Assembly: GCF_000430045.1 (NCBI RefSeq)
Contig: NZ_KE387028.1
Location: forward strand, 49,307-82,806
Length of the DNA stretch: 33,500 bases
Reading direction: 5' to 3'
Origin: Calidithermus chliarophilus DSM 9957
GTDB lineage: Bacteria > Deinococcota > Deinococci > Deinococcales > Thermaceae
Shown here: positions 1 through 8,119 of the stretch, one piece after another
How the letters are laid out: the number at the start of each line of letters is the position of its first letter
How positions within the stretch are numbered: the first letter of the stretch is position 1
Program-made: the position numbers and the translations under genes
Notes under the pieces: generated by a model
The model's database searches: none
Told to the model about the DNA's origin: nothing
Seen by the model: the letters and a program-made list of their open reading frames with translations, nothing else

Positions 1-146
1 AGGTCGTAGAGGTAGCGCCGCACCCCCCGCGGGCTGTGGCCCTTCTCCAGCAGCAGGTAGCGCTCGTAGGCGGCGAGCTCCCGCCCCTGCTGCGCGGCCG
101 CGCCCTCGGGGAGGGGGTTGCCGCCGTTACCCACGGGTCCTGACAC
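1..146 (-). CDS. Possible tyrosine recombinase, N-terminal part (cut by window edge)
   Basis: An open frame runs off the left edge. I chose GTG at 146-144 because GGAG lies five bases before it. Residues 27-48 read like the first helices of the SAM-like core-binding domain of XerC/XerD-type integrases (AYERYLLLEKG, then SPRGVRRYLYDL). The catalytic domain would lie outside the window, so the assignment rests on about 20 residues only. It follows the 169-465 gene after 22 bp on the same strand, so the two are probably cotranscribed. It could be any small helical protein. If it is an integrase, it would mark one end of the mobile element. Confidence 0.4.
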   Translation of the reverse strand, partial: MSGPVGNGGNPLPEGAAAQQGRELAAYERYLLLEKGHSPRGVRRYLYD

Positions 147-168
147 GCTCGCTCCGCCGCCCTTCCCC

Positions 169-465
169 TCACTCCCCGGGCAGGCCCTCGTCGACGACCA
201 GCAGCGCCCCGGGCACCAGCGCCCGCGCCGCCTCCAGCAGCTCCGCGCGCGCCCGGGAGGCGGCGTCGAGGGGGGCGGTGCGCTCGGCGAGGGTGCGCCC
301 GTCGCGGGGGTCGGCCAGCCGCCAGGTGGCCCGCCCGCCGGGGCGGTCGCGGCGCAGCAGCAGCAGGCGGGGGTTGCGGCAGTCGTCCCAGGTGTACACC
401 TGGCCCACCGGGCGCTCGGGCCCCCCGGCGGGGAGCTGGTCTTCGGGTCGTTCCTCGGGCTCCAC
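169..465 (-). CDS. Hypothetical protein, 98 aa
   Basis: The start is GTG at 465, with a strong GGAGGAG about six bases upstream. The protein is acidic and proline-rich at the N-terminus (EPEERPEDQLP), then has a compact segment with VYTWDDCRNPRLLLLRRD and ends in a hydrophobic strand (PGALLVVDEGLPGE). There is no signal peptide or membrane segment. I do not recognise a family. Its style (short, Arg-rich, isolated strong ribosome binding site) matches the other unknown genes at 531, 27424, 29380 and 30108, which suggests a shared mobile-element gene set. Confidence 0.6.
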   Translation of the reverse strand: MEPEERPEDQLPAGGPERPVGQVYTWDDCRNPRLLLLRRDRPGGRATWRLADPRDGRTLAERTAPLDAASRARAELLEAARALVPGALLVVDEGLPGE

Positions 466-486
466 AGCTTGCTCCTCCGTCTCCGT

Positions 487-506
487 CCTGCCGATTCCTG
501 CCGATT
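487..506. repeat. 10-bp tandem direct repeat
   Basis: CCTGCCGATT occurs twice in direct tandem (487-496, 497-506) in the short gap between two minus-strand genes. It could be a slipped duplication or a small binding site; two copies are too few to call iterons. Confidence 0.8.
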
Positions 507-530
507 GTACCCGCCACGCCCGCCGGCCTC

Positions 531-986
531 CTAGCCCGGCCGGCGCCGGGGGAGGGGGTGCTCGCCCCGGGTTTCCTCCCAGGCCCCGACCCCCAGCGCC
601 CCCTCGCGGAGCCAGCGCTCGAGGGGGTCCTCCGCCTCGAAGGCGGCCAGGACCTTGGCGAACCCCTCCGGGCTCAGGTAGTGCCAGCGCGGGCCCTCGA
701 GCCGCTCCCAGTCCGCGAAGGAGACCGTGCTGGCCACGCCGTCGGCGCGGCTCCAGTGGATCCAGTGCAGCCTCATCCGGTCGAGGCCGTGCGGGGCCAG
801 CAGCTCCTGGCGCACCTTGCGGCAGACTTGCTCTAGGGCGTTGGTGACCGAGGGGCCGCCGTGGTCGTCCTGGTCGCGCAGCACCACCAGCACCACCAGG
901 CCCAGCCGGTAGACCTCGACCTCGCAGCGGCCCTCGCCGCCCCCCAGGCCGGGGTAGGCGAAGGCGGGGTGGGAGATCTCCTTCAT
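531..986 (-). CDS. Hypothetical protein, 151 aa
   Basis: The start is the ATG at 986, which has GGAGGG four bases upstream; the longer frame to 1037 would begin inside an inverted repeat and lacks a ribosome binding site. The N-terminal half has alternating hydrophobic strands (CEVEVYRLGLVVLVVLRDQ), followed by a helical segment rich in Arg/Glu (ALEQVCRKVRQELLAPHG) and aromatic residues (MRLHWIHWSRADG, GPRWHYLSPEGFAKVL). It is soluble and no family is recognised. It may be expressed from the region of the inverted repeat at 1015-1052. The compositional style is that of the flanking element rather than the lower-GC lanthipeptide operon upstream. Confidence 0.6.
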   Translation of the reverse strand: MKEISHPAFAYPGLGGGEGRCEVEVYRLGLVVLVVLRDQDDHGGPSVTNALEQVCRKVRQELLAPHGLDRMRLHWIHWSRADGVASTVSFADWERLEGPRWHYLSPEGFAKVLAAFEAEDPLERWLREGALGVGAWEETRGEHPLPRRRPG

Positions 987-1014
987 GGTTCCCTCCGGGA
1001 TGGCCTCAGTGTAG

Positions 1015-1052
1015 CACATCATCCGTGAAAGGTACATTTCACGGATGATGTG
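1015..1052. repeat. Perfect 16-bp inverted repeat, 6-nt spacer
   Basis: Arms CACATCATCCGTGAAA (1015-1030) and TTTCACGGATGATGTG (1037-1052) are perfect complements around GGTACA. The right arm contains the stop codon of the M16 peptidase gene, and the left arm ends 28 bp before the ATG of the 531-986 gene. No T-tract follows on either strand, so it is not a standard terminator. It may be an operator, an RNA stem at the operon end, or the boundary of the imported lanthipeptide operon. Confidence 0.85.
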
Positions 1053-2343
1053 GGCGGTGCCAAGGCACCCCCTGGCCGCACCGGATTTTCAGCCCTACTA
1101 GGAATGACCCACAGGCGCTGGGGCCAACCTCGGCCGCCGGTTCACGGGGGGAAGACATAAACCTCCGATGAGGAAACGGTGCCCGCGCCAAGTAAGCGGC
1201 GACGTCGGCCGTTCGCAGCTGCTCAACAGCAAGGGCGAGTTCATGCGGGTCGTGGACCTGGCCATAGAGCGTGAATTGCTCCCCCAAGGAGAGCACCCGG
1301 TCCAGCGGGGACGCCGTCAGCTGCAGATGGGCGACGGCGACCTGTTCCTCCAGACCCTCGAGCAACCCAGCCGGGCAACCCTCACCCTCCAGGGCACGGA
1401 AGGCCGCCTGGATCCCTGGACCGACCTCCCCCCGGAGTTCGGCATCGTAGCCCACGATCACGAAACAGCCCGTCCACGCGGCTGTGGCCTGTGGCGCGAC
1501 GAGCAGCGAGGTGGCCACCCCGCCCAGCTCGAGCGCCTGGACGAAAGGGAGGCGCCGGTCGGTGAGCATCTGCCGCACTACGGCCTCGGCCGCAAAGTCG
1601 GGGTGCCCCGGGGGCACGCCTGGCACCACCGCAACCGCGATCGGTTCGCTAAGACCTGGAGCGCCGCCGGACAGGCCAGCCGGGCAAGGGGGGTGGTACC
1701 CGGTCGGTGGGCGGGGATCGGAAGGTGAAGTCAGCGAGATTCGCTCCGCCCACTCAAGCACCTCGTCCCAGTCAAAGTTCCCGCCGACGCAGACGGCGGC
1801 GTTGGCAGGGGTGTACCACCTCCTGTGGAACGCGCGCACCGCGTCGACAGTGGCACGCTGTAGGTCGGCAGCGCTGCCTATGGGGCTGAGGCTACGCCCC
1901 GATATGCGCCGCCAGACGGCCTCGACGGCACGCGCCATTGCGTCGGTGCTTGTCTCGGTCATTTCATTGAAAATAACGGCCTTCTCCGCTATCAAGTCCT
2001 CAGCCGCAAACGTAGGGGCGAATACCAGGGTGGCCAGCCCGTCTAGGAGGGTGGCAACGTGCTCCGGTCGCGTCACCCCAAAGTAGCAGACGTAGTCTCT
2101 GGCCGTGTGGGCGCTGACCCAGGCACCGCAACGGGCGAGCTCACCACCGGGGGCCAGCAGGCGCCGGGTCTCGCGGAAGATCAGGTGCTCCACGAGGTGG
2201 GCGACGCCCTCGAGGCCGCTCTCCTCGCAGCGACTTCCCGCCTTGACGAAAAGCGCGATCGCAGCGTAGGACGACCCGTCCATGGGCAGCCCGAGGGCGC
2301 CGAGGCCGGTACCTATACCCGTATGCCAAGTGAGGACCGCCAC
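1039..2343 (-). CDS. M16 zinc peptidase, catalytic subunit; probable lanthipeptide leader protease
   Basis: Member of the M16 (pitrilysin/insulysin, M16B) family. The zinc motif HxxEH is present as HLVEH at residues 49-53, and the downstream glutamate ligand is probably E127 (AVIFNEMTE). At 434 aa it has the usual two-domain M16B subunit size. The GTG at 2343 is chosen because GGAGGAGGG lies just upstream and the stop of the preceding gene is one base before it; the longer frame to 2448 would overlap that gene by 104 bp. It is the last gene of the lanthipeptide operon. M16B heterodimers are known to mature class III lanthipeptides in Firmicutes, so leader removal is the likely role. The last 10-15 residues run into the inverted repeat at 1015-1052 and look atypical, so the natural C-terminus may have been altered there. 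Confidence 0.85.
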   Translation of the reverse strand: MAVLTWHTGIGTGLGALGLPMDGSSYAAIALFVKAGSRCEESGLEGVAHLVEHLIFRETRRLLAPGGELARCGAWVSAHTARDYVCYFGVTRPEHVATLLDGLATLVFAPTFAAEDLIAEKAVIFNEMTETSTDAMARAVEAVWRRISGRSLSPIGSAADLQRATVDAVRAFHRRWYTPANAAVCVGGNFDWDEVLEWAERISLTSPSDPRPPTGYHPPCPAGLSGGAPGLSEPIAVAVVPGVPPGHPDFAAEAVVRQMLTDRRLPFVQALELGGVATSLLVAPQATAAWTGCFVIVGYDAELRGEVGPGIQAAFRALEGEGCPAGLLEGLEEQVAVAHLQLTASPLDRVLSLGEQFTLYGQVHDPHELALAVEQLRTADVAAYLARAPFPHRRFMSSPREPAAEVGPSACGSFLVGLKIRCGQGVPWHRPHHP

Positions 2344-2344
2344 C

Positions 2345-3511
2345 TTAGCCCTCCTCCAGCGGTTGATCCGATTCGACCACCGCCCAGTGGCAGGTCGGGT
2401 CGGCGGTAGCAAGCCGATCCAGCAATCCTTCCAATGTCGCCGCCTCACAGAGGGCTACCAGATCATCGAGGGCCCGGGGAGAACCCCACAGGGCCAAGTG
2501 CTCCGCCAAGGCCACGGCTCGAGCGGCCGGGGCGTGGTCCTCCTCGAGGAGCTTGAGCACCGTGAGGCTGCGGTACTTCTCGAACTTTGGATCGTCCAGC
2601 CAGCCACCTACACTGGCTAAGGCTCCCGCCAGCGCGTGGTACGCCGGTCTGGCCCGGTCAGCCGCGGTTGAGAGCAGGACCACGGGCAAGCCATAGCTCC
2701 CCGCCAGTTCCCGGGAGCAGTTGGCCGAGTAGATCAGTCCGTCCCGGTTGCGCAACGCCTCCACCAGTAGTGCGCTTGTGTCGGCGGCTAAAGCATGGCA
2801 GAGGATGTGGGTGTACACAAACGACTCCGGATCCTGGGGGAGCGGCGGAAGCGCGCACGCGACGACGGCGTGGCGTCCCAAGCTTCGGGCGCGCACGGTA
2901 CGGGTGGGGCCGAACGTCACGGGCAACGCCTCTATAGGCAGACCGCGGACCTGCTCCAGCAGGTCCTCTGGCTGCTCAGCCCCCACGATGGCCAGGTTGG
3001 CACCCTCCGGGCCGAGCCGGGCGAGCAGTGCGGCAGCCTGCGCCGCTCCCGGCCCGGCCGACCAAGCCGGGAGTCCGTTGTGACTCTGCGCATACACGAG
3101 GCGCCGGAGCACCACTGCGGGGGGCTCTGCGCTCGAGGGGGTGGGCTCGCTGCGGGCGCGAGTGTCCAGCAGTCCCCGGATGAGTGCCTCCCCTTGTATG
3201 GCTGAAACGCTGAGCAACTCCCGCAGGAAGCTTACGACTTCCGGTAGCTTTTTCCGGCGGGCCACGAAGGTGAGCGAGGCGGTGTGGGGCCCCAGCGCCT
3301 TCGTGACGGTGACGCCCCCGGCCTCGAGGGCCTCAACCCAGGGCTCCACGGCACCCCAGGTGGCCTCGAATACCGCTTGCGCAAGGCCGGACCAGCCTGG
3401 AGGGTCGGCAGCATACCCGAGAGGCAGCGTCAGCCGCGCTGCGGAGAGGACGGTGCGCGGTTCGGGGCACACCGCCACCAGCAGGCCGTTTTCGAGGTGT
3501 TCGTATACCAA
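2345..3511 (-). CDS. M16-like peptidase partner lacking HxxEH
   Basis: 388 aa with the M16 fold signature (ENGLLVAVCPEPRTVLSAAR, then a helix where the zinc site should be). At the HxxEH position the sequence reads GLAQAVFEATWG, so there are no zinc ligands and no catalytic glutamate. Such degenerate subunits pair with an active M16B subunit and bind substrate. The gene begins at TTG 3511, two bases after the stop of the synthetase gene (GGGAG nine bases upstream), and ends one base before the catalytic M16 gene. The three are almost certainly co-translated. The inferred role is the substrate-binding half of a heterodimeric leader peptidase. Confidence 0.8.
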   Translation of the reverse strand: MVYEHLENGLLVAVCPEPRTVLSAARLTLPLGYAADPPGWSGLAQAVFEATWGAVEPWVEALEAGGVTVTKALGPHTASLTFVARRKKLPEVVSFLRELLSVSAIQGEALIRGLLDTRARSEPTPSSAEPPAVVLRRLVYAQSHNGLPAWSAGPGAAQAAALLARLGPEGANLAIVGAEQPEDLLEQVRGLPIEALPVTFGPTRTVRARSLGRHAVVACALPPLPQDPESFVYTHILCHALAADTSALLVEALRNRDGLIYSANCSRELAGSYGLPVVLLSTAADRARPAYHALAGALASVGGWLDDPKFEKYRSLTVLKLLEEDHAPAARAVALAEHLALWGSPRALDDLVALCEAATLEGLLDRLATADPTCHWAVVESDQPLEEG

Positions 3512-3513
3512 AT

Positions 3514-5130
3514 TCAGGCGCTCCCAGCGGTTTGGACGGGTTCGGCTGCGCGGATAAACTCAGGCACCAGGCTGTCCAGCATGAAGTTGAAATTCTCGGT
3601 GCGCTCACCACGGAGTGCCCGGCGCAGGCGATCGAGGAATGCGATAATCCCCGCCGACCCGGTGCCGAAGTCGGTCGAGATCCTGAGCAGCTGCTGGCCG
3701 GGGAAGGCGAGCCCGGACAGCCGCTCGACCCGGAATAGGAGGATGCCGTCGGCGGTCCGGTGGGCCTCCTGCAGGAAGCGCGGGTCTCCGGTGAACTCAT
3801 ACACGTCCAAAAGGGTGTTGCCCAGCCCAGCGAGCCCCTGGAAGAGGTTGGGGAAGGCCGTGTACCAGCGGCAGCAGTCGGGGATGAGCCGGTCGAGCAC
3901 CCCCTTGTAGCGGGTCTCCCCAGTGTAGCGCCAATAGCGCAGAAGCGCCGTCACCACTCCCGCGCTCCCGTCGACCCAGTAGTGGCTAACGACGTTGTCG
4001 TCAGGATCGTTCGGGTCTCGCTTGAGGCTATCGACGTCAGGCATTTCGGGATAAGGCATCACATGTCGCAGGTCCCACTCCAGCGCCTCCTTGCCGAGTT
4101 CAAGGTACGCCGCGTCTTGGGTGGCGTGCGCAAGGTACAGGAGAAACAGAGCTACGCCGCTTCCACCCCGGGCGTATCCGGTGTACTTTTGCAGCTGTTG
4201 GGAGGTCCACAGGGTCTCCCGGTTCTCTACAGCTCGCTGCCGTATCTCCCTCCCGGCCCGGTCGGCCTCGTCGAGCCACCGCTGCTGCCGGGTCCGCTCG
4301 TAGGCCGCCAGGCAGGCGAGGCCGTAGCCGCTCGTCCCGTAGAAAAGGCTGCTCTCCTCGAACAGGAGCGGGTGCCTGGAGGCGAGCCGTAGCAGCCGAT
4401 CTGCCAGGTCCTCGAGGCCCTGCTCCCGCAGAACCCAGGAAACGCCGCAGAGCCCCAGGTAGAGCCCAGGGGTCATCCGCTCGGCGTTGAGGTGGCGGTA
4501 GCCTTTGTCGAGAACCCAAGCCAAGACCCAGCCTGGAACCGGCTTCCCGATCGTCTTGAGGGCGTGGACCACCCCAGCCACGCCGTAGGCCACGCTCAGC
4601 GGGTTGGACTGGCGGGAAGCGATGTCACCCGGGAAGAGGCGGGTGTCACGTGAGGAGTCCGCGCTGCTCAGGATGTACTCCACCGCCCGGTCCACGACGG
4701 ACTCGAGCACGTCCTCCGGCGGCAAGGTGTCCAGGTCCTGCGGTTCCAGTGGCACCACGCCGTCCTCAAGGACGCGCACGACCTCCTCGACGGTCGGCCG
4801 CTCCGCAGGGTCGGGGCTCAGCAGCCCAGCGATGGCGCCGGCGCCGTGGACCTGCTTAGGTAGCCCGAAGTACGCAGCAGCCCTGTCCAGGAAACGGCCA
4901 GCTGCCGCCGGCTCGAGCTGAAACATCAAGTTCCCCGGCAGCAGGTTGTGCAGAAAGATCGCCCCGAGGGAGTAGGCGTCGTCCGCCCAGTCCCGGGCCC
5001 CCTCCTGAAAGTGCCGTTGGCTGGCGAACCCCGGGGTCGAGAAGCGGTTGAATGCGTCCACACCGCACTCCACGCTGCTCTCGAGGTCGATAAGCTTTAC
5101 AGTCCCCCGTTTGGGGTCCGTTAGCACCAC
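3514..5130 (-). CDS. lanKC: Class III lanthipeptide synthetase LanKC, C-terminal part (kinase C-lobe and cyclase), out of frame with the N-terminal part
   Basis: This 538-codon frame carries the second half of a LanKC enzyme. It begins just after the kinase catalytic loop and contains the metal-binding aspartate (VKLIDLESS), the kinase C-lobe (DDAYSLGAIFLHNLL) and a full LanC-like (alpha/alpha)6 cyclase domain with repeated GxxG helices. The three LanC zinc ligands are missing: where LanC enzymes have WCHG this has YWVDGSAG, and where they have CHG this has NLFQGLAG. That absence is diagnostic of class III (LanKC) as opposed to class IV (LanL). The apparent GTG start at 5130 lies inside a 7-bp duplication and has no proper ribosome binding site, so this is a broken half of one gene with the 4856-6262 frame, not an independent protein. 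Reading through with the duplication removed gives one 913-residue protein, a normal length for LanKC. Confidence 0.85.
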   Translation of the reverse strand: MVLTDPKRGTVKLIDLESSVECGVDAFNRFSTPGFASQRHFQEGARDWADDAYSLGAIFLHNLLPGNLMFQLEPAAAGRFLDRAAAYFGLPKQVHGAGAIAGLLSPDPAERPTVEEVVRVLEDGVVPLEPQDLDTLPPEDVLESVVDRAVEYILSSADSSRDTRLFPGDIASRQSNPLSVAYGVAGVVHALKTIGKPVPGWVLAWVLDKGYRHLNAERMTPGLYLGLCGVSWVLREQGLEDLADRLLRLASRHPLLFEESSLFYGTSGYGLACLAAYERTRQQRWLDEADRAGREIRQRAVENRETLWTSQQLQKYTGYARGGSGVALFLLYLAHATQDAAYLELGKEALEWDLRHVMPYPEMPDVDSLKRDPNDPDDNVVSHYWVDGSAGVVTALLRYWRYTGETRYKGVLDRLIPDCCRWYTAFPNLFQGLAGLGNTLLDVYEFTGDPRFLQEAHRTADGILLFRVERLSGLAFPGQQLLRISTDFGTGSAGIIAFLDRLRRALRGERTENFNFMLDSLVPEFIRAAEPVQTAGSA

Positions 5131-6262
5131 GCACCACGTTCCTCACCGAAAAGTCGCAGTGGAGCACGTTATGCCGTTTGAACTCTAGCATCGCCAGTGC
5201 GAGGTGGTACCAGACCTTGCCGATCTCCTCCAGGTACCGCCTGCGGTCGTCCGGGCCCGGGTTGATCCGGCTGATCACCGGGTTGTGTCCCATCACGAAC
5301 GTCACCAAGTCCATGCCCTCAACGAATTCCTCCGCGAGGAAGAGGTGCTCGCCTTCCTCGAACAGGGCGACCGGGGCGGGTACCAGCTCAGTAGGCGCGA
5401 GCTTCGCCAACAAGCGCCACTCCTTCCGGAGCCTGCCGACGGCGTCCAGCCCGTCGCCCACGTTCTCGGAAGTGTACGGGCGTGCTTCTTTGATCACCAC
5501 GGCCCCGCCTGTCGTAGAGTCGGTTGCCCGGTATACGCCGCCACTGGTACTGAACGACAGCGCTCCCTCGACCACGAAGCGCCCCTGCCCCAACGTGAGG
5601 GTCTCGGTGGGACCCTCATCCTCCTCGCCAGGGTCGAAGGGGTCGGTGACCCAAGCGGGGCAGTGCCAGTAGGGAACCCGGAGGTCTGGCACGATACTCC
5701 CGTGCGGGTCCACCAGCTGCTGGGCAGCCCTGCCGTCGAGCGACAGCTCGGCCTTCCCCAAGAACGCCCCGTAGCAGTAGTGCACTACCTTGGAATCCTT
5801 GTACCTACGGTCCGAGAGCACATAAGGACCCTCGAACCCCTTGAACTCCTCGTATAACACTTCGCAGACGTGCTTAAACTGCTCGTCCGAGTTAGGGTAG
5901 ACGACGATGAATTTGCACGCTGCAGGCCGAGGGTAGCCCTTCGAATTCATCCGGGTAAGGAGGCCAGGGTCCGAGACGCACTTGAAGGCAAGGTTCAGCT
6001 CAACGCAGACTCGGCAGGCCCGCTCGAGCACCTCTAATGACCGTCCTAGCGTGGATGAAAGGTGGATCTTCCAACCCTGGAGGCGAACCGGGTAGTTTGG
6101 GGGCGTGGCGAAGATCCAGACCTCACTGCGGATAACCTCCCACGAGGGAGGCACCAACCGGCGCACCACCTCGAGGTGCTCGTACGAGATCGGGATCCGG
6201 TCGGGCTTTTCGTAGAATTCGGGGTGTGCTGCCAGGAGCAGCGGTTCAAGTTCCCACTCCAT
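4856..6262 (-). CDS. lanKC: Class III lanthipeptide synthetase LanKC, N-terminal part (lyase and kinase N-lobe), frameshifted
   Basis: It starts at ATG 6262 with AAGGAAT directly upstream, 20 bp after the ABC transporter stop. Residues ~1-210 match the LanKC lyase domain (LQGWKIHLSST, CKFIVVYPNSDEQF, GPYVLSDRRYKDSK), which eliminates phosphate from phospho-Ser/Thr. Residues ~225-375 are the kinase N-lobe, with a conserved lysine (VVIKEARP), an acidic helix and the catalytic loop HCDFSVRN (H368, D370, N375). Immediately after N375 the tandem duplication 5124-5137 shifts the frame; the remaining ~90 codons, ending at 4856, read a wrong frame (Arg/Gly/Pro-rich). Together with 3514-5130 this is the installer of dehydroamino acids and (methyl)lanthionine or labionin rings in the peptide at 8212-8349. 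As given, the gene should be inactive unless the duplication is variable or erroneous. Confidence 0.85.
   Translation of the reverse strand: MEWELEPLLLAAHPEFYEKPDRIPISYEHLEVVRRLVPPSWEVIRSEVWIFATPPNYPVRLQGWKIHLSSTLGRSLEVLERACRVCVELNLAFKCVSDPGLLTRMNSKGYPRPAACKFIVVYPNSDEQFKHVCEVLYEEFKGFEGPYVLSDRRYKDSKVVHYCYGAFLGKAELSLDGRAAQQLVDPHGSIVPDLRVPYWHCPAWVTDPFDPGEEDEGPTETLTLGQGRFVVEGALSFSTSGGVYRATDSTTGGAVVIKEARPYTSENVGDGLDAVGRLRKEWRLLAKLAPTELVPAPVALFEEGEHLFLAEEFVEGMDLVTFVMGHNPVISRINPGPDDRRRYLEEIGKVWYHLALAMLEFKRHNVLHCDFSVRNVVRGANGPQTGDCKAYRPREQRGVRCGRIQPLLDPGVRQPTALSGGGPGLGGRRLLPRGDLSAQPAAGELDVSARAGGSWPFPGQGCCVLRAT
5124..5137. repeat. 7-bp tandem duplication that breaks lanKC
   Basis: GCACCAC occurs twice in tandem (5124-5130, 5131-5137). 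On the coding strand the text is AACGTGGTGCGTGGTGCTAACG. Removing one copy joins HCDFSVRNVV directly to LTDPKRG, restoring the canonical kinase segment between the catalytic loop and the DFG-equivalent LID. Confidence 0.9.
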
Positions 6263-6282
6263 ATTCCTTGTACCTCACGCAC

Positions 6283-8097
6283 TCAGTCCACAATGCCGTT
6301 TGCGCCGACAGGGGTGTTGTATGCCGCTGCCTGCAAGTCCCACAGCGCGCGGTATTCGCCGTTGAGCCACAGCAGTTCGGTGTGCGAGCCCTGCTCGACG
6401 ACACAGCCATCCTTGAGTACGAAGATGTGGTCGGCCATCTGCACCGAGGCCAGGCGGTGGGTGATGAGGAGGACGGTCTTGCCCCGGCTGAGCTCGGCAA
6501 AGTTCAAATAGAGCTCGTGTTCGCTGCGAGGGTCGAGGGCGGCAGTTGGCTCGTCCAGCACAACCAGATCGGCAGTCTCGCCCCTCATGAACCCTCGGGC
6601 AAGCGCGAGCTTTTGCCACTGACCGCCGGAGAGCTCGATTCCCCCGAAGGGCCGCCCGATCTGGGTCTGGTAGCCCGCCTCGAGTGAGTCCACCACGGGT
6701 CCGATCCCCGACTTGGCCGCCGCTGCCTCGACCCGGGCCTCCAGCTGGGGGAGGTCAACTCCGCCGAGCGCGATGTTCTCAAACACGGTCAGGTTGTAGC
6801 GTGCAAAGTCCTGGAAAACTGCGGTGATGCGCCTGCGCCAAGCGTCGAGGTTGAGATCGCGCAGGTCGTGGCCGTTAACCAGGATCTGACCCTCCGTGGG
6901 GTCGTAGAAGCGCATCAGCAGCTTCACCAAGCTCGTCTTGCCCGCCCCATTCTCGCCCACGATCGCGTAGACCTTGCCGGGCTCTAGGGTCAGGCTGATG
7001 CCCTTCAAGACGGGCACCCCGGGTAGGTACGCGAAGCTGACGTCTCGGTACTCGACGCGGGGCGGTAAGGTGGGTTCGAGCCTCACCCCGTGCTTCTTCT
7101 CCGGGAGCCCAGGCTCCCGCGCCAAGTACTGCTGAAGCTGGCGCATGTAGAGCAGGTCATCCGCGAACGATGCCGACAGCTGGATGAAGTTCGCCAGGTT
7201 GTCCTGGATGCCGACGAGCGCCTGCAGGAACAGTACGAGCGCCCCGACCTGCGCCAGCCCCCGCAAGGCCTGGTCCGCGATGAAGAGGACGCAGGCCGCG
7301 ATGACCCCGAGGTTCACCATTCCGAGCGCCGCAGCGAACGTTAGCGCCCGGACCCGGGCGGGAGTGCGGGCCGCGACCATGGTCTCGAAGGTCCGTCGGT
7401 ACAGGTTGAGGAAGTAGGCGCCCAGGTTGAACAGCCGGACTTCTTTGGCGAACTGGGCGTCGAGCAGCACCGTGGCGTAGTGGGCAAGCTTGCGCGCCTC
7501 CACCATGGTGTGGCTCATCACCCGCCAAATCCCGTTCTGCAGGCTGGCGGCAAACGCGACTTGCGGGATGAGGCTGGCGAGCACCACCGCCGGGATCCAC
7601 CAAGCGATGGGGGACAGGAGCGCGAGCAGGGCGGCGATAGTGATGAGGTTCTGAGTGAGGTAAAGGGTCCGTAGGACGAACATCGATGGCCGGGCCAGGG
7701 CCTGCTCCTGCAGCAGCTGGATCTCGTTGTAGAACTGTGGGTCCTCGAACGGCCGGAGATCCTTGAGCTGGGCGGCTTTCTCCATCAGTGAGAGCCGGGC
7801 CAGCCCCGAAACCTTCTCGTTCAGGCGGGTTTGCACGTACGACGCGAACGGGCTAATGAGGTACTGCCCTGCCACCGCCAAGCCCAGCACCGCTGCCGTG
7901 GTTAGGAAATCCTGCCGGTCCGCTGTTCCTCCGCCAAGCAGAGCGGCCAGTTGGCTGACCACAAGCTGGGTCAGCCAAGCCACCACTGCAGGGAGCAGGC
8001 CCTGGAGCAAGGTGGTTGCCGCGGTGAACGCCAACTCCGCCGGCGCAATCCTCATCGCGTAGCGAAACCCGAAAACCACATCCTGTATCGCCATCAT
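6283..8097 (-). CDS. ABC exporter (fused membrane and ATPase domains) for the lanthipeptide
   Basis: 604 aa from the ATG at 8097 (AAGGGC just upstream); a TTG 30 bases earlier is possible but lies in a hairpin. Residues 1-330 form a type-1 exporter membrane domain with about six hydrophobic helices. Residues ~345-600 are the ATPase: Walker A GENGAGKTS (~380), signature LSGGQWQKLALARG, Walker B VVLDEPTAALD, H-loop ITHRL. There is no N-terminal C39 peptidase domain, so it exports but does not cleave, fitting the presence of separate M16 peptidases. It probably works as a homodimer in the inner membrane, exporting the modified peptide. It lies between the precursor gene and the synthetase. Confidence 0.9.
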   Translation of the reverse strand: MMAIQDVVFGFRYAMRIAPAELAFTAATTLLQGLLPAVVAWLTQLVVSQLAALLGGGTADRQDFLTTAAVLGLAVAGQYLISPFASYVQTRLNEKVSGLARLSLMEKAAQLKDLRPFEDPQFYNEIQLLQEQALARPSMFVLRTLYLTQNLITIAALLALLSPIAWWIPAVVLASLIPQVAFAASLQNGIWRVMSHTMVEARKLAHYATVLLDAQFAKEVRLFNLGAYFLNLYRRTFETMVAARTPARVRALTFAAALGMVNLGVIAACVLFIADQALRGLAQVGALVLFLQALVGIQDNLANFIQLSASFADDLLYMRQLQQYLAREPGLPEKKHGVRLEPTLPPRVEYRDVSFAYLPGVPVLKGISLTLEPGKVYAIVGENGAGKTSLVKLLMRFYDPTEGQILVNGHDLRDLNLDAWRRRITAVFQDFARYNLTVFENIALGGVDLPQLEARVEAAAAKSGIGPVVDSLEAGYQTQIGRPFGGIELSGGQWQKLALARGFMRGETADLVVLDEPTAALDPRSEHELYLNFAELSRGKTVLLITHRLASVQMADHIFVLKDGCVVEQGSHTELLWLNGEYRALWDLQAAAYNTPVGANGIVD

Positions 8098-8119
8098 GCC
8101 CTTGACCCCAAAGGAATAT

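Noticed and set aside
487-506. Iteron-type origin from the two CCTGCCGATT copies
   Set aside because: Two copies only, no DnaA box, no AT-rich stretch and no replication initiator gene nearby.
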